11,878 bases of DNA. Source: Clostridiales bacterium (GTDB taxonomy: Bacteria; Bacillota; Clostridia; Oscillospirales; CAG-272). Positions 1 through 7,143 of this stretch are shown piece after piece; positions within the stretch are counted from its first letter, which is position 1, and the number at the start of each line of letters is the position of its first letter. The stretch spans positions 1-11,878 of the forward strand of contig DXYE01000079.1 of assembly GCA_019415985.1 (NCBI GenBank), written 5' to 3'. The notes under the pieces are model-generated. The model was not told where the DNA came from. It searched no databases and saw only the letters and a list, made by a program, of their open reading frames with translations. Made by a program: the position numbers and the translations under genes.

Positions 1-75
1 GAGAAAATGCGATGTGAGCCGATTGAAAACGGTCGTGCGCCACCCAATCCGGAAAACGGAGTAATCGGAGGTTAG
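1..75 (+). CDS. 3' end of an unidentified upstream reading frame
   Basis: The frame beginning at base 1 is open until a TAG at 73-75, giving 24 residues that end in ...PENGVIGG. The ribosome binding site of the next gene lies inside its last codons, as in a tightly packed operon. A second frame starting at base 2 is also open, to a TAA at 62-64, and gives a basic tail; it cannot be excluded. No family can be named from so short a piece. Confidence 0.3.
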   Translation, partial: EKMRCEPIENGRAPPNPENGVIGG

Positions 76-76
76 T

Positions 77-292
77 ATGCCAAAAGAAGTTGATCCTAAA
101 GACACTACAAGGGCTGCGGCGTATGCACTTTGGATGAAAGCGCCCAATCCAATGGTAACTTTTTTCAAGACCTTTGATGTGACGAATTTGATAAAGGTCA
201 GCAGGAAAAGAAGCTTAAAATTCAATATGCTGCTCGATTACTGTATCGGCAGAGCTGCCATCATAGATACGGAAATCGACAGGCTGAGATAG
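77..292 (+). pseudogene. Remnant of a CatA-like O-acetyltransferase gene, internally deleted
   Basis: The 71-residue product aligns from memory with the N-terminal part of chloramphenicol acetyltransferase-like proteins (CAT family, about 210 residues): the stretch from KTFDVTNLIKV through LKFNMLLDYCIGRA matches the conserved strand, helix and 'KFYP...' segment of CatA. After GRAA the frame jumps to IIDTEIDRLR and stops. The long middle and the C-terminal part carrying the catalytic histidine are missing, so it cannot be an active acetyltransferase. The start has a good Shine-Dalgarno site (GGAGG at 67-71, 5 bases before ATG). The TAG at 290-292 is in the same phase as the following GNAT frame, so the locus may be a scar of a deletion joining two acetyltransferase genes. 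The family call is an inference; truncation is clear if the call is right. Confidence 0.55.
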
Positions 293-337
293 CATGATGA
301 AGACAAAACAAAGGCAGCGCTCAAAAGGACAATCAAT

Positions 338-601
338 ATGACTGCCAGAGATGGTGAGAGACTGATCGGTTGCTTGCGTATTCTTACGGACGGATGCTTT
401 TTCGGAACAATCACGGAACTGTTAGTATTGCCTGCCTACCAGAAACAGGGAATCGGCAGCAGACTTCTTGGACTGGCAAGGGAACATACGCCGACCATGC
501 TGTATTTCGGCGCACAGCCGGGGCTTGAGCCATTTTATGAAAAGAACGGCTGCGAGAAAAGTCTGCAATCCTATTTAATTAAAGCACAAGGAGAAAAGTA
601 A
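338..601 (+). CDS. N-terminally shortened GNAT-family N-acetyltransferase
   Basis: The 87-residue product carries the acetyl-CoA binding core of the GNAT fold: strand ITELLVLPAY, then the pyrophosphate-binding loop QKQGIG (residues 35-40) at the head of a helix, and the C-terminal FYEKNGC motif at 66-72. GNAT enzymes are usually 130-170 residues, so the first strand and helices are missing. The codons just upstream, in phase back to the TAG at 290-292, read HDEDKTKAALKRTIN, which looks like the lost N-terminal part. This suggests an older, longer gene interrupted by that stop. ATG 338 has a plausible ribosome site (AAAAGGA at 323-329), so a short product may still be made. The stop is one base before the next ATG, so it is probably co-transcribed with the HRDC gene. 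The substrate is unknown and activity doubtful. Confidence 0.65.
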   Translation: MTARDGERLIGCLRILTDGCFFGTITELLVLPAYQKQGIGSRLLGLAREHTPTMLYFGAQPGLEPFYEKNGCEKSLQSYLIKAQGEK

Positions 602-602
602 T

Positions 603-1151
603 ATGTATAAATACGATATACCTTTTCCTAAAGATGGACAGCTTACTTTAATGTATGATGGTATGCCATTGAATGTTTCCAAAAGTAAAGCATATTTGAT
701 AGAAAAAATGAAAGCACATAGGGATGACATGTTAAAGATGGGAATTTACGATAAGTCAGCAGAATATGAAATAATAGATAACGATAATAATCTTATTTTT
801 AAGCATATATTTCAAGATGGCGAAGCAGGTAATGCCAAGATCTCATATCATAAAGAACCAAGCGATAAAGAGCATTATATTGAAAAAGATGGATTCAAAC
901 TGTTGACAAATGAAGAAGGCAGAATACTGACGGACGAGGAACTATTGAAATATCTGAAATGGTTTCGACAAAACAATAGTTTTCCAGTAATGGTAACAAA
1001 TAGGGCACTTGTCAGCATGGCAACATATAAGCCACAGAACAAAGAAGAATTTATATCTTTAAAAGGCCTTGGCGAGAGGACATATTCTAAATGTGGTGAA
1101 GAGTTTATAAATGCGATTAAAAGCTATATAAGTGCAAAGCCAGAAAAATAA
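603..1151 (+). CDS. Small HRDC-domain protein
   Basis: This 182-residue protein has two parts. Residues 1 to about 105 are charged, without a family I recognise. Residues about 113-176 match the HRDC domain, the C-terminal helical nucleic-acid-binding module of RecQ helicases and RNase D: LLKYLKWFRQ, then NRALVSMATYKP, then the helix-turn FISLKGLGERTYSKCGEEFINAI. No helicase or nuclease motif is present, so it may bind DNA or RNA as an accessory factor; that is inference. ATG 603 follows the GNAT stop by one base and has AAGGAG at 588-593. The gene is visibly more AT-rich than the two-component genes after it, with many AAA, ATA and TTA codons, which suggests a different origin. The domain call is fairly sure, the function is not. 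Confidence 0.75.
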   Translation: MYKYDIPFPKDGQLTLMYDGMPLNVSKSKAYLIEKMKAHRDDMLKMGIYDKSAEYEIIDNDNNLIFKHIFQDGEAGNAKISYHKEPSDKEHYIEKDGFKLLTNEEGRILTDEELLKYLKWFRQNNSFPVMVTNRALVSMATYKPQNKEEFISLKGLGERTYSKCGEEFINAIKSYISAKPEK

Positions 1152-1232
1152 TCATATTTGGAAATAGAATTAACACCAAAGAAAAAGCAATCAATGCTAA
1201 AAAATAAGCGAATAAAACGATGAGGACTAATT

Positions 1233-1895
1233 ATGCAGAATATTTTCGTGCTTGAAGATGATCAGGAACTGAGAGATACCATACGGCAGTCGCTTCAAGA
1301 GGCAGGATACCGCGTTTTCGCTGCGTCTTCCATTCGAGAAGGCAAAGATATAATAGAAGAAAGCGCCTTTGACCTGGCCGTCCTGGATGTCAATCTGCCG
1401 GACGGAGACGGCTTTACCTATTGCCGGTGGCTGCGGCAGAAGACCGGCACGCCGGTGCTGTTTCTATCCGCCAGAGATTTGGAAGAAGACCAGCTTTGCG
1501 GGTACGATTCCGGAGCAGAAGACTATGTAACAAAGCCTTTTTCCATGAAAGTCCTTCTGAAAAAGGTATCCCTGATCCTCGCGCGGGAAAACAAAGAGAA
1601 AACAGTCTATGACGATGGCTTTTTGCGTGTTGATCTGGAGCGTGGCGTTGCGGAAAGAGATCAGGAATACTTCCAACTCACCCCTACTGAGCAGCGGATA
1701 GTGAAAAAATTTATTGAAAATCGAGGACGGCTACTGACCTATCAGTCTTTGCTCGATGCACTTTGGGATGAAGGATCGCAGTTTCTGGACAAGCATACGC
1801 TGGCGGTAAACATTAACAGATTACGCAAAAAGCTGGAAGATGAACAGCATACATATATCACCAATGTTTATGGGATGGGATATTTATGGAAATGA
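1233..1895 (+). CDS. OmpR/PhoB-family response regulator
   Basis: This 220-residue DNA-binding response regulator has an N-terminal receiver domain (about 1-115) with the acidic pocket E8-D9-D10, phospho-acceptor D52 in VLDVNLPDGDG, S79 in the switch position and K101 in the KPF motif. Residues about 125-220 form the winged helix of the OmpR family, with the LTPTEQRIVKKF entry, a recognition-helix region near HTLAVNINRLRKKL and the YGMGYLW hairpin end. It is of normal family length. ATG 1233 is preceded by GAGGA at 1222-1226. Its end overlaps the histidine kinase start, so the two are translationally coupled. Its probable target is the promoter of the adjacent ABC transporter genes, where TGTGAC repeats are seen. 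No clear promoter stands out in the 81 AT-rich bases upstream, so transcription could also come from the HRDC gene. Confidence 0.95.
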   Translation: MQNIFVLEDDQELRDTIRQSLQEAGYRVFAASSIREGKDIIEESAFDLAVLDVNLPDGDGFTYCRWLRQKTGTPVLFLSARDLEEDQLCGYDSGAEDYVTKPFSMKVLLKKVSLILARENKEKTVYDDGFLRVDLERGVAERDQEYFQLTPTEQRIVKKFIENRGRLLTYQSLLDALWDEGSQFLDKHTLAVNINRLRKKLEDEQHTYITNVYGMGYLWK

Positions 1896-2812
1896 ACTTC
1901 TGGTTTTATGCCGCTTTTTTCGCGTTGGCGGCCACTACATTGTGGCTGCTTTTGCGGCAAAGACGGCTCAGGAAAGAAATTTATGAATATACTGACCGGC
2001 TGGAGCAGATGTTGAACGATCTACTAAAGGAAAAACCGATTCAGGCAGAGACGATAGGCGACGATCTTTTGGGAAAAACCCAAAGCAAACTGAAACGACT
2101 TTCCGATATGTACAGTCATAAGAATCGAGAGATTCATGAAGAAAAAGAAAAGCTGAAAGAACTGGTTTCGGATATATCCCATCAAGTCAGAACGCCGATG
2201 ACCAACATCCGCCTGTATCTTGAAAAGCTCGAAGCGGAATACGATAGCGGAAAAGAGCGGGATATTTTGCACAAGATGGACGGACAAATTGATAAGCTGG
2301 ACTTCCTTTTTCAGAGCATGATAAAAATTTCGCGGCTGGAGACGGGCACGATCAGGATACAGAAGACGGATGCGCCTATGTCTGAGACTTTGGCAGACGC
2401 CATCAGTACAGTGATACCGAAAGCTGAGAAAAAACAGATTGGGCTTTCCATTGACTACGATGATAAACTACGGGTCTGCCATGACCGTAAATGGACAGCA
2501 GAAGCCTTGTATAACCTGCTGGACAATGCCGTGAAATATACGCCGGTCGGCGGCAGTGTAAAAATCACGGTAAAAAAAGGTACTGCATTTGTGCAGATTA
2601 TGGTCAGCGATACAGGCAAAGGGATTGCCGTTGAAAGACAGGGTGCGGTTTTTGCACGATTCTACCGTGAGCCGGAGGTACACGATCAGGAAGGCATCGG
2701 CATCGGGCTCTATCTGGCGAGAAAAATCGTGCAGATGCAGGGCGGATATATGGAGCTTCAGGCAGAAGTCGGTAAAGGCAGCACCTTTACTATCAATCTG
2801 CCGATAGAATAG
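1886..2812 (+). CDS. Sensor histidine kinase with minimal sensory region
   Basis: This 308-residue membrane kinase should phosphorylate the response regulator encoded just upstream. Residues about 4-23 form the only obvious membrane segment, followed by a basic stop (RQRRLRKE) and a helical linker. The phospho-acceptor is H99 in SDISHQVRTP. The ATPase domain shows the N box (N214 in LYNLLDNAVKYTP), G1 box SDTGKGIA at 241-248, F box RFYRE and G2 box GIGIGLYLA at 270-278. There is no extracellular sensor domain, so the stimulus may be detected in the membrane or through the neighbouring transporter, as in other transporter-linked kinases; that is inference. The start may be ATG 1886 or ATG 1892; the second overlaps the regulator's TGA directly. 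A terminator follows the stop. Confidence 0.93.
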   Translation: MEMNFWFYAAFFALAATTLWLLLRQRRLRKEIYEYTDRLEQMLNDLLKEKPIQAETIGDDLLGKTQSKLKRLSDMYSHKNREIHEEKEKLKELVSDISHQVRTPMTNIRLYLEKLEAEYDSGKERDILHKMDGQIDKLDFLFQSMIKISRLETGTIRIQKTDAPMSETLADAISTVIPKAEKKQIGLSIDYDDKLRVCHDRKWTAEALYNLLDNAVKYTPVGGSVKITVKKGTAFVQIMVSDTGKGIAVERQGAVFARFYREPEVHDQEGIGIGLYLARKIVQMQGGYMELQAEVGKGSTFTINLPIE

Positions 2813-2814
2813 AG

Positions 2815-2840
2815 AAAGTCACAGTTTTGTGATTTTTTCT
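2815..2840 (+). terminator. Intrinsic terminator after the histidine kinase gene
   Basis: Bases 2815-2823 (AAAGTCACA) pair with 2828-2836 (TGTGATTTT) around a GTTT loop, a 9-bp stem with one G-U pair, running into a T-rich tract to about 2845. It lies three bases after the kinase stop. The stem is AT-rich and so moderately strong. It separates the regulatory genes from the transporter genes, which then need their own promoter. Confidence 0.65.
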
Positions 2841-2843
2841 TTT

Positions 2844-2876
2844 TGTGACCGATCTGTGACAATTCTATTTTACGAT
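2844..2876 (+). promoter_or_regulatory. Promoter of the ABC transporter operon with tandem response-regulator sites
   Basis: TGTGAC occurs at 2844-2849 and again at 2855-2860, exactly 11 bp apart on the same face of the helix. This is the arrangement OmpR/PhoB-family regulators bind as dimers. A -10-like TACGAT lies at 2871-2876, ten bases after the second repeat, and no good -35 is seen, as expected of an activator-dependent promoter. The predicted start near 2883 gives a very short leader before the AGGAGG at 2886-2891. A third TGTGA at 2828-2832 is part of the terminator stem. Assignment to the adjacent regulator is inferred from position and site geometry. Confidence 0.6.
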
Positions 2877-2898
2877 AGGATTGTCAGGAGGTAAGACG

Positions 2899-3594
2899 AT
2901 GAAAAAGACAATCGTAAGGACAGAAGGATTAAAAAAATATTATCCGGTCGGCGGCACGGTGGTGAAAGCCCTTGACGGCGTTGATCTGGAAATCCGGGAG
3001 CGGGAATTTGTTTCTGTGATCGGAAAATCCGGCAGCGGCAAAAGCACCCTGCTGCACATGCTGGGCGGCCTCGATGTACCGACGGAAGGCCGTGTAATCG
3101 TAGATGGAGAAGATCTTTCTACGATGAACGATGAGCAATTGGCGGTGTTTCGCAGGAGAAAAGCCGGTTTCATCTTTCAGCAGTACAATCTTATTCCGGA
3201 TCTTAATGTCTACGACAATATCACCTTTCCGCAGGAACTTGACGGCGCAGTCATTGACAGAGACCTGATTGATGACTTGCTGAAAGTTCTTGACATCGAA
3301 GAGAAGAAAGCCATGCTGCCATCTATGCTTTCCGGCGGTCAACAGCAGCGAGTAGCTATTGCAAGAGCTTTGGCCATGAAGCCGGCAATCATTTTGGCCG
3401 ATGAACCGACGGGCAATCTGGATACGGCAGCCAGCCATGATGTTATCGGTTTGATTAAGGTCCTGGCCGCCAGATACCAGCAGACGGTCATTCTCGTTAC
3501 CCATGATCAGGATATTGCGCAGCTGGCTGATCGGATTATTCAGATGGGCGACGGCAAGGTGCTGAGAGGAAGTGATTTCCATGCTGCCGAATAA
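2899..3594 (+). CDS. MacB/LolD-type ABC transporter ATPase
   Basis: This 231-residue ATPase would energise the permease encoded next. It has Walker A GKSGSGKST (residues 42-50), Q-loop Q95 in FQQYNL, signature LSGGQ at 144-148, Walker B IILAD at 164-168 with catalytic E169, D-loop NLD and H-loop H202 in VTHD. The spacing and the ADEPTGNLD segment are typical of the MacB/LolD/BceA group of exporters that pair with FtsX-type permeases. ATG 2899 is chosen because AGGAGG lies at 2886-2891; a TTG at 2881 is in frame but falls before that site. The end overlaps the permease start by 14 bases, so the two are coupled. The likely role is export of, or protection from, a cell-envelope-active compound; the substrate is unknown. 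Confidence 0.95.
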   Translation: MKKTIVRTEGLKKYYPVGGTVVKALDGVDLEIREREFVSVIGKSGSGKSTLLHMLGGLDVPTEGRVIVDGEDLSTMNDEQLAVFRRRKAGFIFQQYNLIPDLNVYDNITFPQELDGAVIDRDLIDDLLKVLDIEEKKAMLPSMLSGGQQQRVAIARALAMKPAIILADEPTGNLDTAASHDVIGLIKVLAARYQQTVILVTHDQDIAQLADRIIQMGDGKVLRGSDFHAAE

Positions 3595-6082
3595 CAATCA
3601 GGCGGTCATCAGCAGACTGGCAGCAAACGGTGTAAAGCACGAAAAGGGAAAATTTGCGATTCTGCTCTTCTCCGTTATACTGGCCTCTTTCCTTTTGTTC
3701 AGCGTATTTACTGCCGGAGAGGCATGGTTCAAACTGAGCCGCCTGCAAAATACCCGCCTTTATGGAGCGGAATATGATATAGTGCTGGCAAACGGTTTTA
3801 CCAGAGAGCAGCGGGAGTTTCTGCTGGACAATGACAGAGTGGAATCTGTGGGTATCCAGACTTACGCCGGATATGTGCGCAGCACGAATCTCGATGAGAC
3901 CGCAGACACCGGGCTTTTGTGGTGCGATGAAGCGTTCTGGGAAAATCAGCAGCTTCCGGCGAGAACCGAGTTTAGAGGACATTACCCGGAAAAGTATAAC
4001 GAACTTCTGGTGACAGAGAACGCGCTGGAAAGGTGCGGACTCAAAGGGTATGACATCGGAGACAGCTTTGCGATGACTTATGAAGATAACCGCGGCATAC
4101 ACAGCGGGGACTTCGTCATCAGCGGAATCTGGGACGGATTTGGCGACACATCACCGATTTATGTCTCAAAGGCATTTTATGAGAAAACAGGCTACGACCT
4201 TTCTGCACAGGGCTCGCTTTGCATAAAACTCAGCAGTAATTTCGTCCTGCCGCAAACGATGGATGAAATCGAAGCCGGACTGCACCTTTCGGACAGACAG
4301 TCCTTTCAGCCTATGGGATATATCGAAAACTCATGGAAAGTGCTGCTGGGCATCATCGGCCTGTGCCTGATCATCTGCCTTAGTGCGTATCTGCTGATCT
4401 ACAATATTCTGTACCTTTCCGTAGCCGGAAGAGTCAGATACTACGGCCTTTTGCAGGCGCTTGGCATGACGAAAAAACAGCTTAAAGCATATGTAAGCCG
4501 GCAGATGAAATGGATTGCTGTCATCGGTACGGGAACCGGCATTCTTCTTGGCGCCGCCGGCATATGGATTTTCATTCCGCGAGTCCTTTCTGCTCTGGGT
4601 ATCACAACAGAAAATATACAGTTTAGCTTTTCTCCTACCGTGCTTTTCATTACCGTTTGCGCTTCCTCAGCAGCCGTGCTGTGCGGTGTGAAGACGCCGC
4701 TTTCTATGGCTTGCCGGGTAACGCCGCAGGAAGCCTGCGGCTATCAGCCGGAAAAAGATGAAGTCGGTAAAGCGAGAAATGTAAGGAAAGAGGAAAAACG
4801 CATAAGGCCGCAGAGAAACAGCGTTTACTTTTCTCTGGCATGGAAGCAGCTTGGAAAAAGCAGAAAACGGTCAGCCGTTGTTTTCCTCTCTCTGGCGATC
4901 AGCTTATCGGTATTTTACGGTATGACAACGATTATTCAAAGTCAGGGAGAGAGAACCGTGGCAGATAATTATCTGGACAGTGATCTGACGGTTAGAAATG
5001 ATACGACAACGGAGAAAATGGATTCTCTGAAATCGGTGTTTACGAAAAAAACTGTGCAGACCATTGACAGCATGAAAGGCGTGGAAAAGGTAAATATCAT
5101 GGAAGGCTTGCCCGTGACCATACCTTCGGAAGGATTTATGCAAAAATATATCCGGGAATACACCGACTATGTTCCCTACACTTCCTATGAAGAAGAATGG
5201 AAAAAGTATGCAGCCGAGCCTGATACCTGGTACAGTATGCTGAAAGGCATTGACGAGGAGGAATTTGCCTATCTTAATTCATCTCTTGGTGATGTCGTGA
5301 ACACTGAGGAGTTTATGGACGGCAAAACAGCGGTCATGCTTTATCCAGGATTTACCTTGCCGGAAGAAACCTGGAGAAACGAGCCGGTAGAAATAGAAGC
5401 AGCCGGAAAGAGGATAGAACTGACGATCAGCGCTGTCAGCTATGAGCCGTATTACGGCGGTACCAGAAATATGGGTCCGACTTTGATTGTAAGCAGCAGT
5501 CTTTTGCGGGAACTCTCTTCGGAGCCGGTAATTCTGGGGCTGAATATCTGCTATGCCGAGCGTTTCGATGAAGGAACGGAAGAAAATATCATGGCGCTGC
5601 TTTCGGATAGTCCATATTTTGATGATTTCTACATTGACTCGAAGCTGGAAAATATGGAGTCTGTTCAGGCTTCGCAAAAAGAGATGATGCAGGTGGGCAT
5701 AGCGATCTCACTGCTCCTTCTGTTTGTCGGTCTTTTGAATTATATCAATACCATGACCTGCAATATACAGAACCGTAGACTGAGCATCGCTATCATGGAA
5801 AGCCTCGGAATGTCCCGGAAACAGACAAGAAAATTGCTGATGCGAGAAGGTCTGCTGTACGGCGCAGGAGCTATTTTGATTACGGCAACTGCCGGCACGG
5901 CGGTAACCTATGGCTGCTTTCAGGCGATGAACTACATGGGAGCGCCATTCAAACTGCCGTTTATGTGGCTTGCAGCCGCGCTGATTTTGGTATTGACAGT
6001 CTGCGCAGTCCTGCCGATGTTTATCCATGCAAGAATGATAAAAGGCAAATCTCTGGTCGAACGGCTGAGGGAGTTTGAATAG
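3581..6082 (+). CDS. Double-FtsX ABC transporter permease
   Basis: This 833-residue inner-membrane protein is the partner of the ATPase upstream. Eight membrane segments are visible: about 25-45, 254-278, 311-333, 352-372, 430-452, 703-724, 758-780 and 794-815. They form two FtsX-type halves, each with one segment, a large extracellular domain (about 46-250 and 453-700) and three more segments. The cytoplasmic coupling motifs are duplicated: RYYGLLQALGMTKKQL near 286-301 and LSIAIMESLGMSRKQT near 734-749. The architecture differs from BceB, which has ten segments and one large loop. ATG 3581 is preferred over GTG 3572 because AGAGGA at 3565-3570 fits only the ATG. A strong terminator follows. 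It may remove an envelope-targeting peptide or lipid and may help the sensor-poor kinase to sense it; both are inferences. Confidence 0.92.
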   Translation: MLPNNNQAVISRLAANGVKHEKGKFAILLFSVILASFLLFSVFTAGEAWFKLSRLQNTRLYGAEYDIVLANGFTREQREFLLDNDRVESVGIQTYAGYVRSTNLDETADTGLLWCDEAFWENQQLPARTEFRGHYPEKYNELLVTENALERCGLKGYDIGDSFAMTYEDNRGIHSGDFVISGIWDGFGDTSPIYVSKAFYEKTGYDLSAQGSLCIKLSSNFVLPQTMDEIEAGLHLSDRQSFQPMGYIENSWKVLLGIIGLCLIICLSAYLLIYNILYLSVAGRVRYYGLLQALGMTKKQLKAYVSRQMKWIAVIGTGTGILLGAAGIWIFIPRVLSALGITTENIQFSFSPTVLFITVCASSAAVLCGVKTPLSMACRVTPQEACGYQPEKDEVGKARNVRKEEKRIRPQRNSVYFSLAWKQLGKSRKRSAVVFLSLAISLSVFYGMTTIIQSQGERTVADNYLDSDLTVRNDTTTEKMDSLKSVFTKKTVQTIDSMKGVEKVNIMEGLPVTIPSEGFMQKYIREYTDYVPYTSYEEEWKKYAAEPDTWYSMLKGIDEEEFAYLNSSLGDVVNTEEFMDGKTAVMLYPGFTLPEETWRNEPVEIEAAGKRIELTISAVSYEPYYGGTRNMGPTLIVSSSLLRELSSEPVILGLNICYAERFDEGTEENIMALLSDSPYFDDFYIDSKLENMESVQASQKEMMQVGIAISLLLLFVGLLNYINTMTCNIQNRRLSIAIMESLGMSRKQTRKLLMREGLLYGAGAILITATAGTAVTYGCFQAMNYMGAPFKLPFMWLAAALILVLTVCAVLPMFIHARMIKGKSLVERLREFE

Positions 6083-6093
6083 AAGCCCTGATG

Positions 6094-6124
6094 AGATGGG
6101 GAGCAATTTCCCCATCTTTTTCTT
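6094..6124 (+). terminator. Strong intrinsic terminator of the ABC transporter operon
   Basis: AGATGGGGA at 6094-6102 pairs perfectly with 6109-6117 around a six-base loop, followed by a T-rich tract to 6124. It starts 12 bases after the permease stop. Confidence 0.93.
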
Positions 6125-6140
6125 TGCCGTAAAAAACCTC

Positions 6141-6168
6141 TTGCGCTTTATCAAAGCAGGCGTATAAT
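6141..6168 (+). promoter_or_regulatory. Sigma-A-type promoter of the LexA-like repressor operon
   Basis: A perfect -10 (TATAAT, 6163-6168) lies 16 bases after a weak -35 (TTGCGC, 6141-6146). The predicted start near 6175 falls inside the palindrome at 6173-6199. Confidence 0.8.
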
Positions 6169-6172
6169 AAGG

Positions 6173-6199
6173 CTATCGAGAACAAAATGTTCGCGATAG
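6173..6199 (+). promoter_or_regulatory. 27-bp palindromic operator, probably self-repression by the LexA-like protein
   Basis: The arms CTATCG.GAACA and TGTTC.CGATAG mirror each other around a central AAA, with one mismatched position in each arm. The site covers the predicted transcription start immediately after the -10, an ideal place for repression. The inner GAAC/GTTC halves look like a Gram-positive LexA (SOS) box but have five rather than four bases between them, and the outer CTATCG/CGATAG arms are extra. The site therefore seems specific to this repressor rather than to the chromosomal LexA. No second full copy was found by eye in the window. Confidence 0.75.
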
Positions 6200-6213
6200 A
6201 AACGGAGGCAGCC

Positions 6214-6813
6214 ATGAGGGCAAAAAGTATCGAACTGATGAAAAAAATCAAAGAATACGCAGAAGAGTACTATCTGGATCACGGACAGTCTCCTACCACA
6301 TCACAGATTTCCACGGCGCTGCAAATCGGCAGAACAACCGCTTACAGTTATCTGGTGGAAATGGATCGCAGAGGAATGATTTCCTACGATGGCAAGAACA
6401 TTCGCACAAGCGTTATAGAGCGTTCTCGTCCGGGTATGATCAGGGCCGCTGTGCTCGGAGATATTGCGTGCGGGCTTCCCAACTTTGCGGAAGAAAATGT
6501 CGAAGAGTATGTTTCCCTCCCTGAGAGTATGTTTGGACAGGGCGAATTCTATATCCTGCGAGCCAGAGGCGAGTCCATGATCGACGCCGGAATAGCTCCC
6601 GGAGATCTGGTGGTGATTCGCAAAACGCCTGTAGCCAATCAGGGCGATATTGTCGTTGCCCTTGTCGGCGATGAAGCAACGCTGAAACGATATTACCGAG
6701 ATGATGCTCATCGGAGAATTGTCCTTCACCCGGAAAATCAAGAGATGGACGATATTTATGTCGATCATTGCGCAATTCAGGGCGTGGCGGTAAAAGTAAT
6801 TAAGGACCTTTAG
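6214..6813 (+). CDS. LexA-like self-cleaving transcriptional repressor
   Basis: This 199-residue protein has the two-part LexA layout. Residues 1-70 form a winged helix-turn-helix (SPTTSQISTALQIGRTTAYSYLVEMDRRGMI). Residues about 75-199 are the S24 peptidase domain with the cleavage pair C86-G87 (IACGLP), catalytic S121 in RGESMIDAGI and general base K158 in ATLKRY. The parts needed for RecA-stimulated self-cleavage are therefore all present. Cys-Gly at the cleavage site is as in UmuD and several phage repressors, rather than the Ala-Gly of LexA. ATG 6214 follows GGAGG at 6204-6208; an in-frame ATG at 6187 lies inside the operator and has no ribosome site. It heads an operon with two small genes, and a palindrome overlaps its own promoter. 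In a mobile-element setting it probably links DNA damage to induction of the element. Confidence 0.93.
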   Translation: MRAKSIELMKKIKEYAEEYYLDHGQSPTTSQISTALQIGRTTAYSYLVEMDRRGMISYDGKNIRTSVIERSRPGMIRAAVLGDIACGLPNFAEENVEEYVSLPESMFGQGEFYILRARGESMIDAGIAPGDLVVIRKTPVANQGDIVVALVGDEATLKRYYRDDAHRRIVLHPENQEMDDIYVDHCAIQGVAVKVIKDL

Positions 6814-6845
6814 TAGGCCAAGCAGAACAATGAGAGGTGATTGAA

Positions 6846-7112
6846 ATGAACAGCGGAAGTCATAAAGAGAAAACGGAAACGATTTTCGATTCCGTGGCAA
6901 TATGCAAAGGCAGGCAATATGGCCTGAAGGCAAGTGACAGTGGGGAAAGCTATTTCATATACGAACTTGTTGGAAACCGCGCTGAATTTCGCGTCCATCT
7001 AAATGTAAAAAAAGGAATGCGTATGGAGCTGGCGTGCGAAGACGACCATTTAGGGGTAATGGTCTATGACGGCGATGGAAATGAAGATGGGATGATGAGG
7101 CTTCCCCTGTAA
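6846..7112 (+). CDS. Hypothetical 88-residue protein in the repressor operon
   Basis: I do not recognise a family. The protein is small, charged, without membrane segments or signal peptide. The middle looks like alternating beta strands (YFIYELVGNRAEFRVHLNV), with an acidic, glycine-rich end (DGDGNEDGMM). ATG 6846 is preferred over the in-frame GTG 6837 because AGGTGA at 6835-6840 is correctly spaced only for the ATG. It begins 33 bases after the repressor stop with no terminator between, so the two are probably transcribed together and under the same LexA-like control. Confidence 0.7.
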   Translation: MNSGSHKEKTETIFDSVAICKGRQYGLKASDSGESYFIYELVGNRAEFRVHLNVKKGMRMELACEDDHLGVMVYDGDGNEDGMMRLPL

Positions 7113-7143
7113 GATAAGTTGATTATCTTTGGGAGGTGACAAA

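Noticed and set aside
2929..3597. A 222-residue open frame antisense to the ABC ATPase gene
   Set aside because: It is a shadow of a gene with all ABC motifs and shows no protein-like features of its own.
6173..6199. Reading the operator as a standard Gram-positive LexA box
   Set aside because: The GAAC and GTTC halves are five bases apart instead of four, and the palindrome extends well beyond the usual box.
6187..6213. A start for the LexA-like protein at ATG 6187
   Set aside because: That ATG lies inside the palindromic operator and has no ribosome site, whereas ATG 6214 has GGAGG at the right distance.
6301..6933. A 210-residue open frame antisense to the LexA-like gene
   Set aside because: It is a shadow of the real gene and crosses that gene's end without domains or a convincing start.
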